Virus record (IMG/VR): IMGVR_UViG_3300038423_000198
Location: 1 to 26,269 of that record
DNA: 26,269 bases
Source of the DNA: a virus
Direction: 5' to 3' (one strand)
The notes beneath the pieces are model-generated. The model did no database searches. It had not been told where the DNA came from and was given only the letters and a program-made list of their open reading frames with translations. The position numbers and the translations under genes are program-made. Each line of letters starts with the position of its first letter. The first letter of the stretch is position 1. Positions 10,461 to 19,692 of the stretch are shown here, in pieces.

Positions 10461-12206
10461 ATGCCGACTATTGTTGGAACAGACGGACAAAATTTATTTT
10501 GGAATGATGAAGTCAAAGGGCTTCAAAAAACACCTTTAACTTCTGCGATAGGAACTACAAATTTTAATGGTTTGACTAACCAACCCGGGGTCTTTGCTCA
10601 GGCTTTTGGTGTTACTGCAAACACTCGTTGGACTGGCGATGGTTCTATTACGCTCAATTCTCCAACAGTCACATCAGCATCCATCAATTTCACTGCTTCC
10701 GATGTAGGAAAAACGATTTATACCGTTTATCCGAGCACGGGACAGACAAAATTAATAGGGACAATTCTTTCAGTTCAATCTTCAACTCAAGCTACAGCGA
10801 GTGCGAATGCATCTGCCACGCAGTCCAATTGTTCTTTGTGCGTCGGAACGGATGACACTGCCGCTTTACAAGCCGCTTGGGCGGCGTGCCTAGCAGCGGG
10901 CGGTGCAATGCTATTTTTGCCCTCGGGGGCAATGCTGGTTTCTGCACAGCCTTTTTATTATTCTAATGGTTCTACGGCAAGTCCTATAGGTGCATTTGGG
11001 CTTCAAGGACAGGGAGGATATGGTTCAGGGACTGTGTTTGTAGTCTCACCAAGTTTTAATTTTGGTTCCATGCACGGGTCGGGGATGATTTACGATGTGG
11101 TATCCGGCGTCTCTGGGGCTTACGACGGTTTTCATATGTTTAATCGCGTTTCCCAGATTAGCGTCACGGGCTTAGGGGCGGGATTCGGAAGTCAAAGTGG
11201 CAGCGGTCTTTCTTTGTTATATGGGAGTAATGCCTGTTTTTCTGATATTCAAATCGCGGGATTTTCTGGCCCTGCGTATATGTCATGCGTGACTTTGAAC
11301 ACGGAGAATCGTGCCTATAATTTGAATATTCAACCCCAATTTAGTAGTGGTTTGGGTAATCCAGTAAACTGTCTCTCAATTGCAAACGGCGCAGATTCGG
11401 TAGAAATATATGCTCCAATTTTAGCCTACACTGGAGGGTGGGGCTTAGTTTTTGAGAACAATACGAACGTAAATATTTTTGGCGGCTTAATCACGAGCAC
11501 GGGTGGGGGACCAGGTAGCAATCCTCACACGGGTGTTAGTGTCATCGGTTCCACGGGAGTGAATTTTTTTGGTACTCGAATTAATGCAGCGAATACTGGA
11601 GGGGCAACTCCCGGAGGGATTTATGTTGACGGCACATCCGAGGTGTTCTTGTCCGGTGTTGAAATTCTGAATGGAATAACAAGTTCTACAAATATTTGGG
11701 TAGCTAGTGGTGGTCAACTTTCTTTGCAGAATGTGAACAATGTGGTTACTGGAAGTGCAGCGGGCTTGAACATCGCGGGTTCCCTTTATGACCTAGGAGG
11801 CAACATCTTCGGTCAAACGCCAACAATTTCTGGTTCGATATTCGGAGATGCTTCAATTACAGGCACTGTTCAAGTTGCTGGAAATATTACGCCGGGGACT
11901 GGATGGGGGACCACAGGAGCGGCGGGGAATGGAGTATCATCCGTTAGTGGGAACACGAAAATAATTCAGTTCACCATCACCACGGCGGGCACCCCCGGAG
12001 CTAGTCCAACTGTGGCGATAGTGTTTCCCACTCCATTTTTGGTTGCGCCCATCGTTAGCTTGCAGCAAGTGGGCGGCACGGGAACATCGATATCGAATCC
12101 GATTGCGAGTTCGATCACAACAATGGGAGCAACGTTCACTTTCACGGGGACGCCTAGTGCAGCCGGGGCGACATACATTTTGCAAATGACGGCAGGGCTA
12201 TCTTAA
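10461..12206 (+). CDS. tail spike / receptor-binding protein with right-handed beta-helix
   Basis: A 581-residue protein from ATG 10461 (AGAAGGA upstream). After an N-terminal particle-binding part, CVGTDDTAALQAAWAACLAA (about residue 130) is the hallmark entry of pectate-lyase-like beta-helices in phage spikes. It is followed by Gly/Ser/Asn-rich repeats with short strands (VNIFGGLITSTGG, VNFFGTRINA, EVFLSGVEIL) to about residue 460. The C-terminal 100 residues (ISGSIFGDASITGTVQVAG ... SISNPIASSITTMGATFTF) form a separate beta domain. It probably binds or cleaves a host glycan. No catalytic residues can be assigned. Confidence 0.8.
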   Translation: MPTIVGTDGQNLFWNDEVKGLQKTPLTSAIGTTNFNGLTNQPGVFAQAFGVTANTRWTGDGSITLNSPTVTSASINFTASDVGKTIYTVYPSTGQTKLIGTILSVQSSTQATASANASATQSNCSLCVGTDDTAALQAAWAACLAAGGAMLFLPSGAMLVSAQPFYYSNGSTASPIGAFGLQGQGGYGSGTVFVVSPSFNFGSMHGSGMIYDVVSGVSGAYDGFHMFNRVSQISVTGLGAGFGSQSGSGLSLLYGSNACFSDIQIAGFSGPAYMSCVTLNTENRAYNLNIQPQFSSGLGNPVNCLSIANGADSVEIYAPILAYTGGWGLVFENNTNVNIFGGLITSTGGGPGSNPHTGVSVIGSTGVNFFGTRINAANTGGATPGGIYVDGTSEVFLSGVEILNGITSSTNIWVASGGQLSLQNVNNVVTGSAAGLNIAGSLYDLGGNIFGQTPTISGSIFGDASITGTVQVAGNITPGTGWGTTGAAGNGVSSVSGNTKIIQFTITTAGTPGASPTVAIVFPTPFLVAPIVSLQQVGGTGTSISNPIASSITTMGATFTFTGTPSAAGATYILQMTAGLS

Positions 12207-12216
12207 AGGACAAGAT

Positions 12217-13365
12217 ATGGGTATATCACCAGTTCTAAATCAATTTGCCAATAGCGGCGGGCTCTCAGGTTCCGTTGCTTACCCGAACAATAATGCGGCA
12301 GGGAATCTCCTCGTCTGCGTGGTGCGCTGCTTAGTGACTGATACAGTAGCGGATACCAATAATGGTTCGTGGACTAGAGCAGCCTATCAAGCGACATCGG
12401 ATACTCTTGGTGTCGGGATTTTCTATTACGCGAACTGCAAGTCCGGGGCAAACACGGTTAACACGACGGCTTCCATTGCACGGCAGGTTGTCATTGGGGA
12501 ATATTCTGGACTCGCTTTGACGAGTGTTTTGGGTAACACGAATGCAGCAACGGGAACGGGCAATACGGTCAGTTCTGGCTCTGTTTCGACTTCGCCCAAT
12601 GCGAACACACTTCTAATCGGCGGGGTTTCAAACGAAACTCTCAACGGTCAAGTTTTTACTCCGACTGGCGGATTTGGTAATGAAACAAACGCCAACGCCG
12701 GGGGAAATACATTTCTGTGCGACCAGATTGTCTCCTCCGTAAACTCCTATACTTTTGGCGGGTCGTATAGCGGAGCCGTGGCTCTATGGGCTGCCGCAGC
12801 AGCGGTTTTCATAGGAGAGCCGACATGCGCCACTCCAGTCATTAGTCCTGCGGCGGGCGCGTATGATGGCAGTGTGAATGTCACGATTACTTGTTCAACA
12901 CCGGGCAACTCAATTTATTATACGACGGATGGCAGTACGCCTACGTCGGGCTCGACACCGTACACGCCGTTCACAGTAGATTCTTCTCTGACCGTCAAAG
13001 CAATTGCTATCGCTTCAGGTTATGTAAATAGTGCGGTGGCGTCTGCTGCATACACGCTCACCTACACCATTTCAGGAAGTGCAGGAGTGGCAGGGGCGAC
13101 AGTTACTTACGCTGGAACCACTTCAGGAAGTGTGGTAGCCGATGGCTCAGGAAATTATGCTATCTCAGGATTGCCGAATCTTTGGACTGGCACTGTTACC
13201 CCATCAAAGACAGGTTATACTTTTTCACCTGCTAACTCTTCTCAGACAATTAACAGTGGGGATAACACAGGCGTGAATTTTACGGCGACATCATCAGGCG
13301 GAGGAGCAAGCGGTTGGTTGAATGCTCAACACGATTTCGCAAACAAGAGAGGATTACGAGGATGA
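12217..13365 (+). CDS. virion adhesin with chitobiase-like and carboxypeptidase-regulatory-like domains
   Basis: A 382-residue, Ser/Thr/Gly-rich protein with AAAGGA before ATG 12217. Residues 1-200 form a beta-rich domain typical of phage virion proteins. Residues of about 205-285 (TPVISPAAGAYDGSVNVTIT, then SIYYTTDGSTPTSGSTPY) match the chitobiase/beta-hexosaminidase C-terminal-type repeat (F-x-YTTDGS-x-PT). Residues of about 285-365 (GVAGATVTYAG ... YAISGLPNLWTGTVTPSKTG) resemble a carboxypeptidase regulatory-like Ig domain. The modules suggest carbohydrate contact on the virion surface. The stop overlaps the next start. Confidence 0.75.
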   Translation: MGISPVLNQFANSGGLSGSVAYPNNNAAGNLLVCVVRCLVTDTVADTNNGSWTRAAYQATSDTLGVGIFYYANCKSGANTVNTTASIARQVVIGEYSGLALTSVLGNTNAATGTGNTVSSGSVSTSPNANTLLIGGVSNETLNGQVFTPTGGFGNETNANAGGNTFLCDQIVSSVNSYTFGGSYSGAVALWAAAAAVFIGEPTCATPVISPAAGAYDGSVNVTITCSTPGNSIYYTTDGSTPTSGSTPYTPFTVDSSLTVKAIAIASGYVNSAVASAAYTLTYTISGSAGVAGATVTYAGTTSGSVVADGSGNYAISGLPNLWTGTVTPSKTGYTFSPANSSQTINSGDNTGVNFTATSSGGGASGWLNAQHDFANKRGLRG

Positions 13366-13520
13366 GCGGAGATGCGTTAGCTCGCGGCGCACGAAGCGCG
13401 ACATTTGGTCCAGCAAAAGTCACTCAGGCAAAGTGGGATGCCATCTTCGGAAAAGATGAACCCCAAGAAACGCAAGAAAAGCTCAAGGAATCAGGTAAAG
13501 TAAATGGCAAACAGTCTTAA
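13362..13520 (+). CDS. small hypothetical protein
   Basis: A 52-residue polar protein, MSGDALARGARSATFGPAKV, starting in the previous stop (ATGA) with ACGAGG upstream. The FGPAKVTQAKWDAIFGKDEP segment looks like a helix with a flexible C-terminus. Its 3' end overlaps the next gene by 17 nt. Function is unknown; the location suggests a virion accessory protein. Confidence 0.6.
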   Translation: MSGDALARGARSATFGPAKVTQAKWDAIFGKDEPQETQEKLKESGKVNGKQS

Positions 13521-13812
13521 TACCAATCCCATCGTTATCTCTCAAACGCAAACGGCATATAAATCGGCTGTGCTCACATCACAGGGATCGTTTATTACGT
13601 TACGCATTATTAAAGTATACTGGGAAAATCCGACCAACATTGGCGATACCTTTGTCATTCAAGACCCGGCCAGCGGTCAGACATGGTTAACAGGCCGATG
13701 TGAAGTAGCAAACCAAAGTCAAATTTTTGATTTTACAGCGAAACCCCTGCTATGGAAGGATTTTGAAGTTCTTACATTAGCATCTGGTACGCTGTATATC
13801 TATTTGGACTAA
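13504..13812 (+). CDS. small beta-rich structural-type protein
   Basis: A 102-residue protein, MANSLNTNPIVISQTQTAYK, predicted to be mostly beta strands (FITLRIIKVYWENP, TFVIQDPASGQTW, LASGTLYIYLD). Small proteins like this are common beside phage head or tail genes. No specific role is identifiable. A hairpin with arms TCGGT/ACCGA lies in the 66-nt gap after it. Confidence 0.65.
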   Translation: MANSLNTNPIVISQTQTAYKSAVLTSQGSFITLRIIKVYWENPTNIGDTFVIQDPASGQTWLTGRCEVANQSQIFDFTAKPLLWKDFEVLTLASGTLYIYLD

Positions 13813-13878
13813 CAAGTTTTCTCGGTTGCCTTCGGGGACCGAAATCAAGCAGTAAAATTTTTCAGAAGGAAAAGTGAA

Positions 13879-14142
13879 ATGTCCTATAACAAGCGAGATT
13901 CAAAAGACCCCATGCCGACAGCGGATAATGTTTACCGCGAGAATGAGGCGGGCAACGTTCCGGTGACCGGCGAAGATCACGACCAAAAGAAAGCCGAGAA
14001 GGTTAGCGCCGCTAGCCGTTTTGGTAGCGGTATTGGTCCAGATCAGCCTACCCGTCAAGATGGCGATGGTAACATGCCTGCAACTGGTGAATCGCATGAC
14101 CAGTCCAAGGCTTCAACTATACCAGCATCACGCCGCTGGTAA
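13879..14142 (+). CDS. polar repeat protein sharing a motif with a nearby gene
   Basis: An 87-residue, highly charged, probably disordered protein. It contains two copies of a motif, NVPVTGEDHDQKKAEKV and NMPATGESHDQSKASTI, about 45 residues apart. A third version, NTPVKGEKHDSKKAEKG, ends the protein at 14926-15357. The conserved form N-x-P-x-x-GE-x-HD-x-x-KA may be a short linear binding motif. The function is unknown. Confidence 0.65.
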   Translation: MSYNKRDSKDPMPTADNVYRENEAGNVPVTGEDHDQKKAEKVSAASRFGSGIGPDQPTRQDGDGNMPATGESHDQSKASTIPASRRW

Positions 14143-14147
14143 GCTGA

Positions 14148-14582
14148 ATGACAAAGGAAGAGAAGGCCATTTATAATAAAAAGTGGCAATCTGCTCATCC
14201 TGTGTATGCTTCTAAAAAGTCTAAAGAGTGGAAGGCGGCGCATGTCGAAGAGAAGAAAGTTTACGACAAGCGGTATCATAAGGACCGCCTTATGAAAGAC
14301 CCACTCTATCAAAGACGATATGCGTATAAGAAATTATATGGCATAAGTTTGGAAGAAAAAGAGCGCATTTTAGCATCTCAAAACAGGTGTTGTGCTATTT
14401 GCGGCATTCCAGATGCCAAAAAATGGTGTGTTGACCACGATCATTTTGCAGAAGTTACAACAGGCGAGATTGTTATTCGTGGAATTCTTTGTTCTACGTG
14501 TAATTTCTTGTTGGGTCATGCAAAAGATAATGAGAGTATTTTATTGGCCGCAGTAGAATATCTTAGAAAGAACGGTAAATAA
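14148..14582 (+). CDS. endonuclease VII-like HNH nuclease
   Basis: A 144-residue protein. A Lys-rich helical N-terminus (YNKKWQSAHPVYASKKSKEW) is followed by YGISLEEKERILASQNRCCA, ICGIPDAKKWCVDHDHFAEV, IRGILCSTCNFLLGHAKDN and LLAAVEYLRK. This is the complete recombination endonuclease VII signature (C-x2-C, DHDH, RG-x-LC-x2-CN-LG-x3-DN). It starts 5 nt after the previous stop with a poor ribosome binding site and separates two motif-sharing genes, so it may be a homing insertion. Confidence 0.87.
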   Translation: MTKEEKAIYNKKWQSAHPVYASKKSKEWKAAHVEEKKVYDKRYHKDRLMKDPLYQRRYAYKKLYGISLEEKERILASQNRCCAICGIPDAKKWCVDHDHFAEVTTGEIVIRGILCSTCNFLLGHAKDNESILLAAVEYLRKNGK

Positions 14583-14584
14583 AA

Positions 14585-14923
14585 ATGGCAGATAAGCCTA
14601 AAACAGTAAAAGTCGGGGATGTCCTCGCCAAAGATAAGACGGAGAAATCCGCCCCGAAGTCGGAATCAAAACCCAAGAAGTCCCGACCGAAGCACAAACA
14701 TACCCATATTGAACACCATTACGATGAAAAGGGTAAGTCAACGGGTCATACCGTGCGTCATACTCCAATGGGCGGCGGCGAAGAAGTCAGCTATGCCAAG
14801 CCCGATCTTGATGGAGTCCACGATGGACTTGAAGAGCATGTTGGCGAGCCCAATGAAGGTGAAGCGGAGGCTGAGCCTGCAGAGCCGCAACCCGCTGCAA
14901 CCGCACCGCAGCCGGGAGTATAG
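14585..14923 (+). CDS. charged, probably disordered phage protein
   Basis: A 112-residue protein with a Lys/Pro-rich N-terminal half (KSAPKSESKPKKSRPKHKHT), a His-rich centre (HKHTHIEHHYDEKGKSTGHT) and an acidic Ala/Pro-rich tail (EAEAEPAEPQPAATAPQPGV). The His-rich stretch could bind metal. No family is recognised. It starts 2 nt after the endonuclease stop, and the next gene starts 2 nt after its own stop. Confidence 0.6.
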   Translation: MADKPKTVKVGDVLAKDKTEKSAPKSESKPKKSRPKHKHTHIEHHYDEKGKSTGHTVRHTPMGGGEEVSYAKPDLDGVHDGLEEHVGEPNEGEAEAEPAEPQPAATAPQPGV

Positions 14924-14925
14924 TC

Positions 14926-15357
14926 ATGCCGAATCAACCCACCGAGCAAGAAAAAGCTGCACTTTCTCAAACCCGTGGTAAAACCATGTCAGCCCTTGAA
15001 AAGTCAGGCGGTCTTGCAACTCCCGAAGCAAAGCAAAAATTTGCAGCGGCGCAAGGAACTGCCGAGGCCGCAGGTAAACTCACTCCTGCCCGAATGCAAC
15101 AACTTGCGGCTCAAGGCACCATGAGTTTCAAGCACGGCGGAAAAGTTCCGGGTAAAAAAGGCGAAGCAGTCCCAATTATCGCGCATGCGGGTGAAACAAT
15201 AATTCCAGCAGACAAATCCAAGGGCCGCAATTCCGAGTATCGCAAGGTATTTGTTGCACGACAGCAAACTCGACAGGGCGGCGGCAACACGCCAGTCAAA
15301 GGCGAAAAACACGATTCCAAGAAAGCGGAAAAGGGTATCGCAGAAAAGAAAGCATAA
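14926..15357 (+). CDS. small virion-associated protein with HAGE motif
   Basis: A 143-residue protein. Residues of about 68-95 (KHGGKVPGKKGEAVPIIAHAGETIIPAD) match a segment often found in phage tail and head proteins (GG-x-VPG ... v-x-l-x-GE-x-vip). The C-terminus carries NTPVKGEKHDSKKAEKG, the motif shared with 13879-14142. It lies directly before the terminase gene. The exact role is unknown. Confidence 0.65.
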   Translation: MPNQPTEQEKAALSQTRGKTMSALEKSGGLATPEAKQKFAAAQGTAEAAGKLTPARMQQLAAQGTMSFKHGGKVPGKKGEAVPIIAHAGETIIPADKSKGRNSEYRKVFVARQQTRQGGGNTPVKGEKHDSKKAEKGIAEKKA

Positions 15358-15359
15358 CC

Positions 15360-17150
15360 GTGGGCATCTCAAATCTCGGTGACTTGAACTTCCGATTGAC
15401 ACTGCCCGATGTGCAGAAGTTGTCTAAGGAAGAACAAGACAACGTGAAAATTCGAATCCAGACTGATTTGCGTTTTCTGGTTAACTGCGTTTTGCGTCCT
15501 GCAAACTCCAAGAAGTTTCCAACACTTCTGGAAAAGGTTCATGGAAAAATTATTGACTCGTTCCTTCAGCCTGATCCTCACAAAGATTCTTCTGAATGGG
15601 ATGAACGGGATGAGTTTGTAGTATTGGCTTCCCGAGGCATGCTCAAATCTACAATTGGAGCGGCCTTTCTAACTCAAGTTATTTTGTGTTCTCCTGACAT
15701 TCGTATTCTCATCATGTCAGGAAAAATTGATAAAGCTAAGAGCATCCTTGCAATGGCTCGAAAGCCATTCTTTTCCAATCAAGTTATTCGGCATTTGTTT
15801 CCTGAATGGGCGATTGAAGAATCAGATATCAAACTTGAAGAGTTCACAACTCCAAAGCGAAACCCTGAACTAGACCTTCGAGACCCAACCATCTCCCTTG
15901 CCAGCTTTGAGTCTGTAAAAGCTGGAGGCCACTATGAACTTGTGTTTTTGGACGACGCGACAAACGAAATCAATTCGTCCAATTTAGAGAATTGCGAAAA
16001 AACCCACGGCACATACGATGATACTGACGAGCTAGTTGAGCCGGGCGGATATCGGATGTTTTTGGGCACCAAATGGCATGAAGAAGATTTACCCGCTTAC
16101 ATCTGTCGAAAAGGCGCGGAAGACAAAGAGAAATCTGGACGTGAGACAGTTTCTTATTTTGTTTTGCCCGCATGGACGCTCCGTAAAGATGGAACGCCAA
16201 AAGAAATAGAAGAACGGATAAAGAGAGAGAAGAACGGCCAACTTACTCCTGATGATGTCGATCTTACTTGGCCTGAGAAGCTGAATGCAAACTTCTTATT
16301 CAAACGCTATCGCCGGAATCGTTCTGATTTCTACAAGCAATATTTGCTTGATGCGTCTTTGGACGAGACGCCAAAGTCATTCACAGAAGCAATTCTGAAG
16401 AGACAGATCACATCTCCAAACGATCTTCTGCAAATTCCCATGCATGACCGTTCAGTTGTTGTTCACTGGGATTTAGCATCTGCATTTACTGGCCGACGCA
16501 AGAAAAGTGAATCAGATTATTCCTGTGGCATTATCGCGGTATTTCAGAACAGCACGATGAGAATGTGGGTTGTGCAGGTTGTTCTGGCACACTACAACAA
16601 TGGTACTGATGTTTCAAACGCCATCGTTCAGTTGTATCGGACAGCGGAATATTTCGGGCCCATTGTCGGCCATAGCATCGAAGACGCCATGGGCGTCCGT
16701 TGGCTGGAAGATCAGATCAATGAAGCTGTACGAAGAACTGCCAAGCCAAACGATAAACCGTTCAAGTCTATCACATGGGAATTACCGAACAACGAATTGA
16801 ATGCAAAGAATGTCCGTATCGCGGTATTGGCATCGGCCATGAAAGACGGACATGTCTTTATCAACTCCAATGTCGGGTTCATTGATGATGTCCGCTCTCA
16901 ATTTGAAAAATGGACGCTTGATGCCAAGCGCCGTAAAGACGATGCTCCTGATTGCATCGCGCAGGCTTGGCAATACTATCGCCCGCTGATCTTTCCTAAG
17001 ACCATTGAGAGTTTGAAACCTAGCGGGCCCATTCTCACATGGGAGCCTGAACTTCCGCCCGAAGCACCGGACTCGCATGCAGGAGAAGGTGAAAGCACGG
17101 ATATTGATGCGGTGAATTCAACTAATGTTGCAAGTCTATATCGAGGATAA
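15360..17150 (+). CDS. terL: terminase large subunit
   Basis: A 596-residue protein, probably starting at GTG 15360, 2 nt after the previous stop. The ATPase half has Walker A ASRGMLKST (90-98), Walker B ELVFLDD (193-199) and the coupling motif MFLGTKWH (233-240). The C-terminal RNase H-like nuclease has acidic residues in VVHWDLAS (D371), SIEDAMG (E441/D442) and KDDAPDCIAQAW (D527, D528, D531). It pumps genome DNA into proheads and cuts concatemers. No small-subunit gene is obvious upstream in this window. It is followed by portal after a 9-nt gap, the standard order. Confidence 0.95.
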   Translation: MGISNLGDLNFRLTLPDVQKLSKEEQDNVKIRIQTDLRFLVNCVLRPANSKKFPTLLEKVHGKIIDSFLQPDPHKDSSEWDERDEFVVLASRGMLKSTIGAAFLTQVILCSPDIRILIMSGKIDKAKSILAMARKPFFSNQVIRHLFPEWAIEESDIKLEEFTTPKRNPELDLRDPTISLASFESVKAGGHYELVFLDDATNEINSSNLENCEKTHGTYDDTDELVEPGGYRMFLGTKWHEEDLPAYICRKGAEDKEKSGRETVSYFVLPAWTLRKDGTPKEIEERIKREKNGQLTPDDVDLTWPEKLNANFLFKRYRRNRSDFYKQYLLDASLDETPKSFTEAILKRQITSPNDLLQIPMHDRSVVVHWDLASAFTGRRKKSESDYSCGIIAVFQNSTMRMWVVQVVLAHYNNGTDVSNAIVQLYRTAEYFGPIVGHSIEDAMGVRWLEDQINEAVRRTAKPNDKPFKSITWELPNNELNAKNVRIAVLASAMKDGHVFINSNVGFIDDVRSQFEKWTLDAKRRKDDAPDCIAQAWQYYRPLIFPKTIESLKPSGPILTWEPELPPEAPDSHAGEGESTDIDAVNSTNVASLYRG

Positions 17151-17159
17151 GGAAACGGA

Positions 17160-19271
17160 ATGCAGTTACCCCAGCCAAATACTACCGCCGCCCCGCTAAA
17201 TCAAAGAATAGATGATTTCAGTTTGGATAGTGGTGCAGTAAAAACTGATGAATCTGCACTTTCCTTAGTCATTCAGGATACCCAGCGAGCCGAGAAGTTC
17301 GTGATGGCGCGTTTATGGATGAGCGAATGGCGTGTTGCCAAGAGCTTGTACGAAGCTCCGGTTCGTCAGACTTATTGGCGCGATACTTTGGTTCCGCGCT
17401 CAAGTAATTCTTTCCCTCTAATCGCTCAGCACGTTCGGGCAATTCTGGATCAGGCTATGCCCGCTATCTTTCCAGAGATGACTCCGTTTGCCATTCAGCC
17501 GACTGAAGGCACACCTCGACAAGTATCGCGTGGTTGGGAATCGGTTCTGTCATATCAATTGCGTCAGGCGAATGTGAAAGCTCAAATGCGTCTAATAGTA
17601 AAAGACGCTGAAATTTTTGGCACGGGATTGGGTAAGTTTGGATGGGAAACCTTTGATCGTAAGCGCACGGTCTACAAGCGCGCGGCTATGCCGAAGGAAA
17701 TTCCGTCTTCCGTTCCGGGCGGCAAGTCTACCTTTCTGCATACTGCAGAATCCGATGAATTGGAAGAGTACGATGTAACCGACCGCGTTAGTCAACCATT
17801 CTTTAAGCGCATCGAAATCAACCATCTTTTGGTTAGTCCGGGTCTTCGTGAACCTGATATTCGTGCGGCTGACTTTGTTGTGTACCGTGACTATTTGACG
17901 ATCCGCGATTTGAACAAACTTCGGGATTTTGAAGGTTACGATATTCCCGACGAGAAGACTTTGAAGGCTTTGGCAGCACCTCCTGCCGAACAAGCACCGA
18001 GTTCAGGTTTGGAGAATGAAGGCACGGCGTACCCGACACAGGGGCATCGCCCGCTTCCGCGCTATCTTGATGAGTCTGAAGACCCGCTGGAACACAAGCT
18101 GGAAGTTCTTGAGCACTGGACAAAGGACCACGTCATCGTGGTTCTGCAGCGCAAAAAAGTAATTCGTAATGAAGGCAACCCGCTAGGCGTCATCCCGTTT
18201 GTTTCTTGTTATTGGGACGATCTACCGGGCACATTCTACGCCTTTGGTATTCCACGTCGTATTGGTGGAATCCAGACACACATTCAAGGTTTGCGTAACC
18301 TGCGTTTGGATGACGTTCACATGAACCTTCAAAACATGTGGATGGCTCGCAAAGGTTCCAATATTGCCGCTCAACCCATCAAGCAATACCCGGGCGCGGT
18401 ATTCAAAGTCGATGACATGGACAGTTTGAAAGCCATTGAGAAGCAACCCGTTTTGTCTGAAGCATATCAGGAAGAAGAAGTTCTTATGGCTGATGCCGAG
18501 AAGACAACGGGCGCGAATGAACTGTTGATTCAAGGTGCTATGCCGGGTGGTGTACGCAGTACAGGTATGCGATCTGGTACAGGTGCGGGAGCCGTTGCAG
18601 GAGCATCAAGTGCCCGCGTACAAAGTTTTGTGGATATAGTGTGTGACCAGTGCTTGCTTCCGCTTCTCTATTCTTTCCTGAAAATGGACAGGATGTGGCT
18701 TGATCCTGCCGTTATACGCAAGATCGTGGGAAAGACGTTGTGGACATCCATGGAACAGAATCATGACGGCGATCTTACGCTCGACATGTGCAACAATGAC
18801 GATATTGAATTTACTTTGTTGGCCGGTTCAAACATCGCAGCTAAACAGAAGATGGGCCAGTCTTTGCCATTGCTTGGTCAGATGCTGGAAGCCCCGGCTG
18901 TTCAGCAAGGATTGGCATCTGCTCAAATGAAGGTCAACTGGGTTGAGTATAGCCGTCGTTGGGAAGAAGTCTCAGGTTGGAAGACACCAGAAGACATCAT
19001 TATCCCGATGACTCAGCAAGATCAGCAACGTGCTGCGCAGATGAATCCGAAGATGTTGGATGCCCAAGCAACTCGTGCGCGCTTGGCTCAGATGCACGCC
19101 CAAAATAAGGACCTGTCTGCTCAAGAGCATCAGCAAAAACTTACTGAGATTGATGCCAAGGGTCAGGCAGATACCGGACAAATTATCGCCACGAAAGCTG
19201 TGGAGCGAGCCTCGGAACGCGAAGAAACTCCGGGCATTGTATCAGGATTCGAAGGGCTCGGAGGAACGTAA
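17160..19271 (+). CDS. portal protein
   Basis: A 703-residue protein with AAGGAAA before ATG 17160. Position after terL, length, and segments such as RLWMSEWRVAKSLYEAP, FGTGLGKFGWETFDRK, GIPRRIGGIQTHIQGLRNLR and EKTTGANELLIQGAMPGG fit the large portal proteins of podovirus-like phages. The C-terminal 130 residues are Gln-rich and helical (ARLAQMHAQNKDLSAQEHQQ), as expected for the barrel or crown. Its stop overlaps the next ATG (TAATG). Confidence 0.88.
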   Translation: MQLPQPNTTAAPLNQRIDDFSLDSGAVKTDESALSLVIQDTQRAEKFVMARLWMSEWRVAKSLYEAPVRQTYWRDTLVPRSSNSFPLIAQHVRAILDQAMPAIFPEMTPFAIQPTEGTPRQVSRGWESVLSYQLRQANVKAQMRLIVKDAEIFGTGLGKFGWETFDRKRTVYKRAAMPKEIPSSVPGGKSTFLHTAESDELEEYDVTDRVSQPFFKRIEINHLLVSPGLREPDIRAADFVVYRDYLTIRDLNKLRDFEGYDIPDEKTLKALAAPPAEQAPSSGLENEGTAYPTQGHRPLPRYLDESEDPLEHKLEVLEHWTKDHVIVVLQRKKVIRNEGNPLGVIPFVSCYWDDLPGTFYAFGIPRRIGGIQTHIQGLRNLRLDDVHMNLQNMWMARKGSNIAAQPIKQYPGAVFKVDDMDSLKAIEKQPVLSEAYQEEEVLMADAEKTTGANELLIQGAMPGGVRSTGMRSGTGAGAVAGASSARVQSFVDIVCDQCLLPLLYSFLKMDRMWLDPAVIRKIVGKTLWTSMEQNHDGDLTLDMCNNDDIEFTLLAGSNIAAKQKMGQSLPLLGQMLEAPAVQQGLASAQMKVNWVEYSRRWEEVSGWKTPEDIIIPMTQQDQQRAAQMNPKMLDAQATRARLAQMHAQNKDLSAQEHQQKLTEIDAKGQADTGQIIATKAVERASEREETPGIVSGFEGLGGT

Positions 19272-19642
19272 TGGCTCAAGTTATGACTACAGACGGATTC
19301 GTTATAGATGTGTCCGACGATGATCCGTTGCTGCGGCGAGACATTCCCCGCGTGGAATATGAAACTTCTCAAGAAAATTACGACACCGCGCAAACCATAT
19401 ACGACAAAGCGCGGAGGATAGGGCATCTACGAAATAATCCAGATCATTTGCTGTTTATCAGCGATCTCAAGGAGAAAATTCAACAGAAGGCCGATATTTT
19501 GCTTGCCTGCACGGATAAGGATAAAAAAGATAAAGCGTGGCAAGATCATCGAGACTTACGGATAGTTTTAGACTATTGCAATAACACAATAAACGAAGCC
19601 GCCACCGTACCAAGACCGCTTTTGCACAAAGTATCACAGTAG
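19271..19642 (+). CDS. hypothetical protein between portal and scaffold positions
   Basis: A 123-residue mostly helical protein coupled to the portal gene by TAATG. It has an acidic start (DVSDDDPLLRRDIPRVEY) and several charged helices (LFISDLKEKIQQKADILLAC). It could be a head-assembly factor by location. No family is recognised. The 50-nt gap after it contains a direct repeat of GATTGGCC. Confidence 0.6.
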   Translation: MAQVMTTDGFVIDVSDDDPLLRRDIPRVEYETSQENYDTAQTIYDKARRIGHLRNNPDHLLFISDLKEKIQQKADILLACTDKDKKDKAWQDHRDLRIVLDYCNNTINEAATVPRPLLHKVSQ

Positions 19643-19692
19643 TAAAAATAGACCTGATTGGCCGGGATTGGCCAAAATAAAGGAGAATCACA

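Noticed and set aside
11487-11717. Minus-strand ORF inside the spike gene
   Set aside because: A shadow of the beta-helix coding frame without a ribosome binding site.
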